Shown here: piece after piece, positions 46,336 to 56,989 of the stretch
Position numbering within the stretch: the first letter of the stretch is position 1
Layout: each line of letters begins with the position of its first letter
Origin: Trichosphaerium sp. ATCC 40318
Lineage: Eukaryota > Discosea > Flabellinia > Trichosidae
DNA length: 64,000 bases
Direction of reading: 5' to 3'
NCBI GenBank assembly: GCA_038496445.1
Contig: JALMLS010000440.1
Span: 124,001 to 188,000 of the forward strand
Position numbers and translations under genes: made by a program
The notes under the pieces: model-generated
Seen by the model: the letters and a program-made list of their open reading frames with translations, nothing else
Databases searched by the model: none
Told to the model about the DNA's origin: nothing

Positions 46336-48094
46336 TCACTGCAACAGCAACACAAGTACCAGTATCATAAATGTAAGAGAAGTATACAATTGAATAGATC
46401 CCGAAGTACACGGGAATATATCTCCAATAAAAAATAGAGCACGTGTAGAAGACAATTCTACAAATACAATAAACACGTATCCTAACAATCAAAAAATACT
46501 GTACCTGATTTTAGTGATGAGCAACCAGAAGCACGCTTGACCAATACATCCTCAACTGAAGATTCATCACAGAATGAATTAGAGTTGAATAATTCAAATC
46601 CATTAACAACAGAATCAACTGTAACTGTGAGAGTACCGAAAGAAGTACATCCTTCAACAGTTATTCTTGTATTCTCATCAACTGTGATTATCGCACTATT
46701 GAATGAGATGTTTCCTAAAGGGTAGAGACATAGCATTAATATCAACAACATATTTATAAGTATGTACGCACCTTGTACATTAATGGTAATACCACGCAAG
46801 TCTAATTCTCCAGTCAATGCGACATTTTGGTTAAAGAAAACACAAAAAGTGTTGTTTGAACATGTCGCTCCAAATGATTCAAGTGTGACAACTTTACGAG
46901 AAGATTCTACTTGTACACCAACCGGCATCGGTTCAGGGGGTAGAGCGATTGGCGAATTGGTTGAAGGTGATCCAGGCGTGTATTTGCTATCGTTTCCTAA
47001 CAACATTAGAGTCAGCTAGTGGAACAAAACTTCAAGTCAAGTTGCTTTAGTAAAATTCAATTGAACCTGCTACAAAGATACTCAATACATCGTTTGTGCT
47101 CAGTGTTTTATTATAATATGATACCTGTATAGATTGTTAATGGATAATGAACAGTGTGGCTAAACGTACTTCGTCGATTTCGACGTTAAGCATGTTTCCA
47201 ATTTCAATTGGGCTTGCTGTATGAAACATACAACACACTGATGTAATATTATCACCGCTATGGTTACCATCAATGAAAAAAATAGGCCTGGAGTTAGTGC
47301 TGTACGTGGTAAGAATACATATATAATATCTCTTGGCTTGCCTGGAGTAGGTCACAGCGAAATGATGCCATTTTGCATCAACCAGATCAGGAGTCAAATC
47401 GAATGAAGAACTTACAAACCTGTTGGTATTAAAATGTGTTGACAAACGACCAGCTGGTGAGATGACTGCCAATATACCAGTGATATTGTGGAGGAAGAAT
47501 AGAGTACTATTTTGAGTCGGTTTAGAAAGCAGTTGGAACCAGAATCCAACAGAGAAATCGGCTAAAGAGATTTACATATTAATGTTGCTGTTTGTTTCCA
47601 AATGTAACAGTTCTAACGTACTGAATGGGGCGAATTCTTCAGCACCAATATTTATTTCAAACGCCGCGGATCCTTCAAGTCGTACGCCGTTACCCACGTA
47701 TCCCTATGTAGTATGTTACCGACAATGTAAAAATGCAAAAACTGTCCAGACGGAGTTTTTCGGAGCACGTGATGTGATGTTTTGAAATAAACACAAAATA
47801 AACTACAAATTTCGGTCCTTCAACTGATAGTATGGGTGTAATCTTCAAAGAGTTGAAGAAAATGTTCCCAATTAGCACAAAAAACTTGATATTTACCTGT
47901 ACGTTGGTAGGCATTGATGTAAAACGAGAAACAAAGCTTGAATTGCTGATTGAATTCATGGATAAATTATCGGCATTACTGAACTTGTAGAGACCAATAA
48001 TAGAATCAGGAGTACTGTGAGAAGCGCTGTAACATGGCGTAATGAGAGATAGTAGCGTCGTTATCAAGAAAACATAGGAGACACCGAAAACCAT
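46336..48094 (-). CDS. LamG-domain surface protein, copy 2
   Basis: Inverted duplicate of 36910-38662 with the same exon pattern: signal peptide MVFGVSYVFLITTLLSLITP, LamG domain (DAKWHHFAVTYSR, FFIDGNHSGDNI, EIGNMLNVEIDEVR), Pro-rich linker, strand-rich region and GPI-type tail SLTFMILVLVLLLQ. The GC-AG intron in TYSR is retained. Differences cluster in the LamG loop (GDFGGGNIAVCC versus GNHSGDNITSVCC), where selection may act on binding. Small indels lie in introns. CACGTG is about 48 bp upstream of the ATG. Confidence 0.7.
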
Positions 48095-49428
48095 TTGGCA
48101 ATTAATTGAGCTATTGTAAAATATTGTAAAGAACTGCACACGTGATTTCGAATTACCTTTTTGTGAAGTAGTTTCAACGGCCAGATTTTTCACTTTTTTT
48201 GGTCGCATACTTGATTTGACCTATATACGGTTTCCGGAATATTTCACTTCCAACACTGTTGCTATCTAACTTGGCAATTGCAACAGCAATCAACAATATC
48301 GGTATGCAATTCACCAAAGTTTTCTTAGATCCACAGGTGTGGCTAGAATAAGGCACTGTCGTCCAAGATATATCCCTTATAGACTGCAATGTTCGTGCTA
48401 GAATTTTAATAAGTAGCAACGAAATATATCTGTGAACGTTACTAACACTGGATTTATAGCCCGACGGTACCTTTCCAGTATTAGGTAAATTTACTGCGTT
48501 CGAGTGGAGCCATAGCCTTAATAACTAATATCATTCATCCTAACAGGAACTCCCAAAATCGTGTTAGTTTTCGATAGTTTGTATTTTCTTCTTAATATAC
48601 TTCACAATCATGCTGCAAGATCCTTGACTCCTATTGTAGCTTTCAAATAAATGTTAATTAATAGCACACTGTGGTATTGCCAACTTTAACAATGGAGGCA
48701 ATACTAAAACAAAAGACAGATTCATGTAAAACGCACAAGTGTCTATAGTCTAAAATTACACGTGTCTAAACGATTACTAATGGAAACAGAGATGTATTGA
48801 AGCTTTGAAAGTTTTTGTTGTATTGGACAAACTAAATAATGATACGTAAGTTCCAACTTGATCGTTCATAGGCATGTAGCAAGTACGAATCAACCAACTC
48901 GTAAAATGAAAAACCAATGTCAGCTCTACATTCACCAAATTCCTATTATGTATTAGACACTAGCGTACGGCAATCAACAAACAGGTCACAATTATAAAGG
49001 CAAAGTAAAAAACTAAAAAGAGATACGCATGGTTAGTTAAAACAATAGACTTCTGCGCCTATTCCTAGCCACGTGATCTATCGACAAAATTTACGTGTCA
49101 CCTGACGTGATGGAGCGTTTATTTATCAACCTGCAAAGAAAGAAGTGTGGGTCAACTCCTGATAGGAACACCAACACTCAAAGACAGTGGAGAGAAAAAC
49201 AGAGCTTACACCATCAAAATTTGTAGTTTCTTTGACGAAATCACATCACAAATACTATCAATTGTTTGTTGGATTTTCGGATGTTACAAATACTTGTAAC
49301 TCATACTCTCACCACTATGATGACCTCATAAACAACGCTACATTTTTAGAAAATAATAAAACGGCAGCAGTTTTTTGTAAAAAAAGTACAGTATTCAGTA
49401 CACAACCTTAAACTACTTACACCTCAAC
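48095..49428. other. Shared intergenic region between LamG copy 2 and PPTTL gene B
   Basis: Divergent promoter region. Homologous to the flanks of the insertion in block 1 and, over 48800-49080, to the regions upstream of genes C (51500-51725) and D (55900-56110). CACGTG at 48140, 48760 and 49070. Confidence 0.5.
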
Positions 49429-50639
49429 ATGATGAAGCTCTTCTTTGTTTCAAGTACTCTCATACTCTTTATATACGTACGTGTAGATCACCAGGGTCGA
49501 GAAATCATCCGTTAACATTGGCCTAGGTTCAGAATTCAGTATGCCAGCTTAATTATCCAGTTACTGGCATTCAAGTTAACAAAGACTCTCTAAGTGACTA
49601 TGCTGATTGGACGCCTTGCGTGAATGTTCGATGGGGAGCAGATATAGATTCTGAATTAGCTCAATGCTCAACACAGGAAGACATAATGACTCTCATGGGG
49701 TGTGTTGACAGTGATGACAACTTCATTGTATATGGTACGTGTAAAGTAAAAGACTTGGAAAAAAAAAAGGAAACAAGTTTCATTTTATTCAACCTTGTGA
49801 TAACTGAAGCTTGTTTATTAACTTGTCCCACTCTCAAACTTACTCTTTTACAAGCAATTGGAAGTACAGAAGTCTTAACACAGGATATAGCACCATTTCA
49901 GGAGTCAGAAACCCAAACTTTTATAAATGGTGCATATTGGTATCGTGGCGAAAGATCAATTGGGTTCACACCTGTAAATACAATAAACCTTAATACGTGT
50001 GATGGCAACGCGGACGGACAGTTAAATAGGAAATTATGTTTCCATATATTTGTAGGTGGTTGGAGGTACGTTCTTGTTTGTAGTTTGGTTTGATACCACA
50101 TGCTAATTGTATCAAACAGGTGCGGTACAACTATTACTAATAACGACTCACGTGGATTCAGAAAGATAATACTTCAAAAATTACCTCTCCCTCCAACAAC
50201 ACTACCTCCAACAACACTGCCGCCAACAACATTACCTCCAACAACACTACCGCCAACAACATTACCTCCTACAACATTACCTCCAACCACTTTGCCACCT
50301 ACAACGCTTCCACCAACAACACTACCACCAACAACATTGCCTCCAACAACACTTCCGCCTACAACGCTGCCTCCAACAACACTGCCTCCAACAACGCTCC
50401 CACCAACTACACTACCGCCAACGACACTTCCGCCTACAACACTCCCTCCAACCACATTTCCACCAACTACTTTACCACCAACAACCTCACATCCCACTAC
50501 AATGCCACCAATGACATTACCTCCAACTACACAACCACCAACACCTACACCTCCACCAGTAGGTGAAGGTCAAATACTAGCGCCTGCATGGCAATATAGA
50601 AAAAGATGTGTTAGACGACTATCAAAAAATGAACTGTAA
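49429..50639 (+). CDS. PPTTL-repeat secreted protein B
   Basis: Same exon pattern as gene A: signal peptide MMKLFFVSSTLILFI; domain with YADWTPCVNVRWGAD, MGCVDSDDNFIVY, NGAYWYRGERSIGF and GGWRCGTT; then about 24 near-perfect PPTTL units. The end differs from gene A: after TTQPPTPTPPPVGEGQ it reads ILAPAWQYRKRCVRRLSKNEL (split here as ILAPAWQYRK and RCVRRLSKNEL) and stops, without a hydrophobic anchor. So this form is probably secreted or held by other means. Repeats are encoded by CCN CCN ACN ACN YTN with varied third bases. Confidence 0.75.
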
Positions 50640-52271
50640 CCAAATAAAATAAATTAAACACTCCTCACACATAAACAAGTGATAATTTTTGTTGCTGTAC
50701 AAGTCAGCCACTTTAAACTCATTCTTTCATGTACACGTGGTAAACAAAATGGAGAGCAACTGTTTTCAAAGAAGAAACAATATCTAACAGTAGTCTTTTT
50801 GTAAATGGAAGGCGTATTTACTCAAGTTGGACTATGAATTACTTTGGAACTTTGAGAAATCTCATTATAATCGTGGTTTGCTTCATGGAGGTTTTAACGG
50901 CATTCAATAAACTGTTGAAATGTTACGAGTGAAATATGTGGCTTACGTAATAACAACCCTTACAGCAAGCCGTTTATGGTCACTTTTTTTTAACCTAGTT
51001 TATTAGTCAAAAAACTGCGTCATGAATAATTTGCATTAGGAACTATTTGAACCCTGTGTTTTTGTCTATTGCCTCTGCCACAAATAAAAAGCTTACAGTG
51101 TCACTAACACAAAGTTTTACAGCTACATCTATGCCTTACCTTTGCATCACTACCAGAAATACTGCTTTAGAGTGGTAAGGGATTGCGAACAGATCCTAAA
51201 AGGAACTTTCAACATCGTGTTAGGTTTGAGTTTTGGCTATGTCTCATGATCATATTCGTGCCGACAACACGCATTCTATTGCGAGGCAACCGTAAACCAG
51301 CGACAGAAAGCTGCAGTATACCGCACATGTATCAATATTATTAACTATCTCTTGCATCTAATTAGAACAGGTGACGTGGGTTAAAACTTAAAACAACAAA
51401 GAGAACAAGAATAGCAAATTACAAAACTATACCTTTATTGAATACATTACGCTGTTTCCAGGCGACTGCTAATGTGTACGTAGAACTATTGCAGCTGTGA
51501 TACCTTTTATTGTACTATACAAACTGAATAGTGATACAAAAACTCGTAAAGAGAATCAATAAACTCGTAAAATGATCTGCGAAAAATCATGCTGCATTCA
51601 AGAAGTTCCCATGATAGAGCATACTTTTGGCTTATGGCAGGCGGATGTAGGCTTACATCAAAACGAAGTAAAAACCTAAAGCAAAGATGGTTAAAATAAT
51701 AGATTTCTGCCTATTCCGAATCACGTGATTAAATAAACCATACAACAAGCGTACGCGTGGGTGGACTTTTTGGCTTAGATTCCCTTTTTTAGTGACGTTA
51801 CCATGGGTAGTCAAAAACTCAACTAAAACTACCAACTTCACGGTGTTAACAGCGTACATCCCTACAATACTTGTATGACTGCAGGAAACGTGTTAAAATC
51901 TCAAAGAGGATTTTTTTTTACAAACTACAAGAATGAATTATGTTAAAACTCCTTATGGGAATGTCATCACTCAAGAACGCTAAGGCCTTTAATAAACCAT
52001 AACACTTTATTTAATCCATCAAATACTGCAGATTCTTTGCTGAAATCACAAGACAATACTACCATTTGTTTTTGATTTTTTGATTTTCGGAACTTAAACG
52101 TAATGATCCTATTTTTCAATTAAAATTACTTTTAGTAACTTATCACTTTGTATCAACACTATGATGACCTCATAACAACGCTACATTTTGAGAAAATAAT
52201 AAAACGGCAGCAGTTTTTATGTAAAAAAGTACAGTATTCAGTACACAACCTTAAACTACTTACAACTCAAC
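50640..52271. other. Intergenic region, tandem-duplicated unit
   Basis: 51480-52271 is homologous to 55850-56640 and, in part, to 48800-49428. On the minus strand a short ORF (RNRQKSIILTIFALGFYFV at about 51720-51655) recurs at 56109-55900 with a TM-like helix, suggesting a small divergent gene or a relic of one. No other gene seen. Confidence 0.45.
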
Positions 52272-55200
52272 ATGATGAAGCTCTTCTTCTCTTTAAGCAT
52301 TCTCATACTCTTTATACATGTAAGTATAGATCACTAGGACTGATCAATCATCCGTTAACATTGGCTTAGGTTCAGAATTCAGTATGCCAGCTTAATTATC
52401 CAGTTACTGGCATTCAAGTTAACAAAGACTCTCTAAGTGACTATGCTGATTGGACACCTTGCGTGAATGTTGCTTGGAACGCCAGGATTGATTTTGTATT
52501 ACCCGTATGTGCTACAGGAGAAGATGTAATGACTCTCATGGGGTGCGTTGGCAGTGATAATAACTTCATTGTCTATGGTACGTTTAAACTAAAAAGTAAC
52601 AGCCTTGAAAAAAAGAAGAAAACAAGTTTCATCCACACCCTGCGAACTAAAACTCATCAATAAACTCGTCTTGCTATCAAACTTACTTTCCTTAAGCAAT
52701 TGGAAGCGCAGAAGTCTTAACACAGGATATAGCACCATTTGAGGAGTCAGAAGCCCAAACTTTTATAAATGGTGCATATTGGTATCGTGGCGAAAGATCA
52801 ATTGGGTTCACACCTGTAAATACAATTGACCTTAGTACGTGTGATGTCAACGTGGATGGACAATTAGATGAGAAATTATGTTTCCATATATTCTCAGGTG
52901 GTCATAGGTACGTTCTTGTTTGTAGTTTGGTTTGATACCACATGCTAATTGTATCAAACAGATGTGGTCCAACTGCAATTAATGGCAACTCACGTGGATT
53001 CAGAAAGATAATACTACAAAAATTACCTCCGCCCAGTACTGCACCACCAATGGTACCTACTACCGAACCGCCTACAACATTGCCACCCACAACACTGCCG
53101 CCTACTAGTTTACCACCCACAACCTTACCTCCAACAACGTTACCGCCTACAACACTTCCACCAACAACATTACCTCCAACAACGTTACCGCCTACAACAC
53201 TTCCACCAACAACATTGCCACCAACAACCTTACCGCCAACCAGTCTACCTCCAACAACATTACCACCAACAACGTTACCTCCAACAACACTTCCACCAAC
53301 AACATTACCTCCAACAACACTACCGCCAACCAGTCTACCGCCAACAACATTGCCTCCAACCACGTTACCTCCAACAACGCTTCCACCAACTACATTACCA
53401 CCAACAACATTACCTCCAACAACCTTACCGCCAACAACGCTTCCACCAACTACATTACCTCCAACAACCTTACCGCCAACAACGTTACCTCCAACAACAC
53501 TACCGCCTACAACGCTCCCACCAACAACACTCCCACCAACAACATTACCTCCCACTACACTATCGCCTACTACTTTGCCACCAACAACCTTACCGCCAAC
53601 CACTCTACCACCAACAACATTGCCTCCAACAACGCTACCTCCAACAACACTAACGCCAACTACTTTGCCTCCTACAACGTTACCTCCAACAACCTTAGCA
53701 CCAACAACACTGCCTCCAACAACGCTCCCACCAACAACCTTACCACCAACAACATTACCTCCAACAACGTTACCTCCAACAACCTTAGCACCAACAACAC
53801 TGCCTCCAACAACGCTCCCACCAACAACCTTACCACCAACAACATTACCTCCAACCACCCTTCCTCCTACAACTCTTTCACCTACTACACTTCCACCAAC
53901 AACATTACCACCAACAACACTACCGCCAACCAGTCTACCACCAACAACATTGCCTCCAACCACCTTACCTCCTACAACCCTACCACCAACGACTGAGGTA
54001 CAAACAATAACTTTTGCTAAACGATTGACTAATACATTTTAGCCTCCAACAACGTTACCACCAACAACGTTACCTCCAACTACAGAACCACCAACAACCT
54101 TTCCTCCCACGACACTGTCGCCTACTACTTTGCCTCCTACTACGCTTCCACCGACTACTTTACCTCCTACAACATTGGCTCCAACCACACTACCGCCAAC
54201 AACGCTCCCTCCAACAACACTACCGCCAACAACTTTACCAACAACCTTACCACCAACAACATTACCTCCAACCACCCTTCCTCCTACAACTCTTTCACCT
54301 ACTACACTCCCACCAACTACATTGCCACCTACTACAGCATCTCCAACAACGCTACCACCAACCACATTGCCACCGTCAACACTACCTCCAACAACCTTAT
54401 CACCAACTACACTTCCTCCAACAACACTGCCTCCAACAACGCTCCCACCAACCAGTCTACCACCAACAACATTGCCTCCAACCACCTTACCTCCTACAAC
54501 ACTCCCACCCACAACACTCCCACCAACCACTTTGCCACCTACAACGCTTCCACCAACCACACTACCTCCAACAACGCTCCCGCCAACAACACTTCCACCA
54601 ACAACACTGCCGCCTACTACTTTGCCGCCTACAACGCTTCCACCTACTACACTCCCACCAACTAGTCTACCACCCACAACACTCCCACCAACCACTTTGC
54701 CACCTACAACGCTGCCACCAACTACACTACCGCCTACAACATTGGCTCCAACCACACTACCGCCAACAACGCTACCACCAACCACTTTGCCACCAACAAC
54801 GCTCCCACCAACTACACTACCGCCAACGACACTACCTCCTACAACTCTCCCTCCCACCACATTACCTCCTACAACGCTTCCGCCAACAACATTGCCTCCC
54901 ACTACACTACCGCCTACTACTTTGCCACCTACAACGCTTCCACCTACTACACTACCTCCAACAACATTGCCTCCAACCACAGTACCGCCTACAACACTCC
55001 CTCCAACCACATTTCCACCAACTACTTTACCACCAACAACACTTCCGCCTACAACACTGCCTCCAACGACATTGCCTCCAACAACGCTCCCGCCAACAAC
55101 ACTACCGCCTACAACACTCCCTCCAACCACATTTCCACCAACTACTTTACCACCAACAACACTTCCGCCTACAACACTCCCTCCAACCACATTTCCACCA

Positions 55201-55374
55201 ACTACTTTACCACCAACAACCTCACATCCCACTACAATGCCACCAATGATATTACCTCCAACTACACAATCACCAACACCTACACCTCCACCAATAGGTG
55301 AAGTTCAAATACTAGCGCCTGCATGGCAATATAGAAAAAGATGTGTTAGACGACTATCAAAAAATGAACTGTAA
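52272..55374 (+). CDS. PPTTL-repeat secreted protein C, greatly expanded
   Basis: Signal peptide MMKLFFSLSILILFIH and the same N-terminal domain as A and B (here VNVAWNARIDF, GCVGSDNNFIVY, GAYWYRGERS, GHRCGPT). It is followed by about 145 PPTTL-type pentapeptides (53043-55250) and the same end as gene B (ILAPAWQYRK). A 45-nt intron, 53998-54042 (GAG|GTACAA to TTTTAG|CCT), lies within the array and keeps frame between repeats. Reading through it meets its own TAG. Variant units (PPTSL, APTTL, SPTTL) are spread through the array. Probable rod-like, O-glycosylated surface or matrix protein of about 870 residues. Confidence 0.75.
53043..55250 (+). repeat. 15-bp minisatellite array coding PPTTL
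   Basis: About 145 units of the form CCNCCNACNACNYTN. Third codon positions vary between units, and longer super-units recur (for example the block at 53675-53770 repeats at 53765-53860), showing block duplication. The plus strand is almost free of G over 2.2 kb. Confidence 0.9.
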
Positions 55375-56643
55375 AAACCAAATAAACAAACTATTTATCA
55401 AAGTCGTTTTTAACCCATATTTCTATTCCACAGCAAGTTAAAACAATCGTATGTGCTACATACGAATTAGTACTCAAGATGATCATAGTGTTGTAGGAAT
55501 AACAAGAAAGTTACAGCATTCAGACAATTCAAACTGTCACAAGTATGAAGGTATTAAAATTTACTATGGCTTTGTAATAGTTCAACCCGTGTATGTTATA
55601 TGTATCACGTTTGTTATTCAAAGTATCAAATTTGTCTGATGTGTCGTGGCTATACTCTCACGTTTTACTATCTATTCAGATGGTTCCATGAGCCTTTTTA
55701 TACATTCTTGTCGATGGCATGCTTCAATAAGCTATGAAGTTATCACATGATGCATGCCTTTCCAATATTAATACTTTTCAAAATACTTTTAAAGTTGTAA
55801 CATATTGAGGAAGATCCTAACTGGGTTTAAAAGAACAAGAATAGCTAACAAAATATTTCTTTGTCAGTACATACAGAAACAAATGCTACAAAGATGTAGT
55901 TAAGTTATGAAACCTTTTATTTCTTGTACAAGGTGAATAGTGGTACTTGACTTTGTACCAAAATCTCGCAATAAACTCGTAAAATGATCTGCTGCATTGA
56001 TAAAATTCCTACGCTGTATTAACGTATGTAAGCTGGTCATATCAAAAACGAAGTAAACTCCTAAAGCAAAGATGGTTAAAATAACAGATTTCTGCCTATT
56101 CGTAATCACGTGATTAAGGTTATAATTTTTCGTGCTCAGATTTGTTGGATTCCCTTTTTTAGTAAGGTTATGGTTCGGTCAAAAACTACCGAATTCATGT
56201 AGTTATTGTTACCACACCTAACATACTTGTATGACAACAGGCACGGATTCAAAATCTCTAATGCGGATTTTTTAAAAACAAACTACAAAAAAGACTGAAT
56301 TTTGTTGAAACTCCTTGAGACCTTAAAAAGAATTAGCTGTTAGATTACGAAATTAGTACAATCTAGGGCCCTACATAGTCTTTATTTAATCCATCAAATA
56401 CTGCAGATTCTTCGCTGAAATCACAAGACAATACTACCATTTGTTTTTGATTTTTTGATTTTCGGAACTTAAACGTAATGATCCTATTTTTCAATTAAAA
56501 TTACTTTTAGTAACTTATCACTTTGTACCAACACTATGATGACCTCATAACAACGCTACATTTTGAGAAAATAATAAAACGGCAGCAGTTTTTATGTAAA
56601 AAAGGTACATTCAGTACACAACCTTAAACTACTTACAGCTCAA
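55375..56643. other. Intergenic region, tandem-duplicated unit
   Basis: 55850-56643 repeats 51480-52271. Contains the minus-strand short ORF 55900-56109 (MITNRQKSVILTIFALGVYF, then LIQRRNFINAADHF), which is the most complete of the copies, and ATCACGTGAT at 56105 just upstream of its ATG. A 62-codon plus-strand ORF at 55451 has no support. Confidence 0.45.
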
Positions 56644-56770
56644 CATGATGAAGCTCTTCTTTGTTTCAAGTATTCTCATACTCTTTATACATGTACGTAT
56701 AGATCACTAGGACCGATCAACCATGAGTACATTGTCTCGAGAATTCAGTCTGCCAGCTGTTTGTTGATAC
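56644..56770 (+). pseudogene. Remnant of a fourth PPTTL gene (D)
   Basis: MMKLFFVSSILILFIH with the same GTACGT donor and first intron as A-C (GATCACTAGGACCGATCAA), then GAATTCAGTCTGCCAGC where the second exon should start, and homology ends. Only the signal-peptide exon survives, with an apparently intact promoter. Confidence 0.75.
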
Positions 56771-56989
56771 AACCGAAAAAAATAGAACAACAGTAAGTGA
56801 AAATTACACAAACGTTTTATAGGTAGCTTACTGACGTTTTAAACTGGTGCTATTACATGTACTGTAACCTGTACATACAATAGGCGCTAACATACCGAAA
56901 CGAAGTTCGTACATGAAGCTAATTTAGGGTAAACTACGCTATAGAAATTATAAAATATTATTTGGATGTTTTACAGTTGCGTTTTCTTA

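Larger units (their letters stand above)
46280..50650. repeat. Inverted duplication, block 2
   Basis: Reverse-complement copy of block 1 (32820-38720), containing LamG copy 2 (-) and PPTTL gene B (+). The left boundary lies near 46280 (TTCAGCAAAAAG, matching CTTTTTGCTGAA-like sequence at about 38690). The region homologous to the insertion site at 34263 is uninterrupted here (GATCACGTGG at about 49070 on the opposite strand), so this copy shows the ancestral state. Confidence 0.8.

Noticed and set aside
52902-55232. Very long antisense ORFs rich in VVGG (and LLEV) repeats
   Set aside because: They are the mirror of the PPTTL array in other frames. They lack a signal peptide, introns and a plausible start.
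53043-55250. CRISPR-like regular repeat
   Set aside because: Units are 15 bp, coding, contiguous and without spacers; the genome is eukaryotic.
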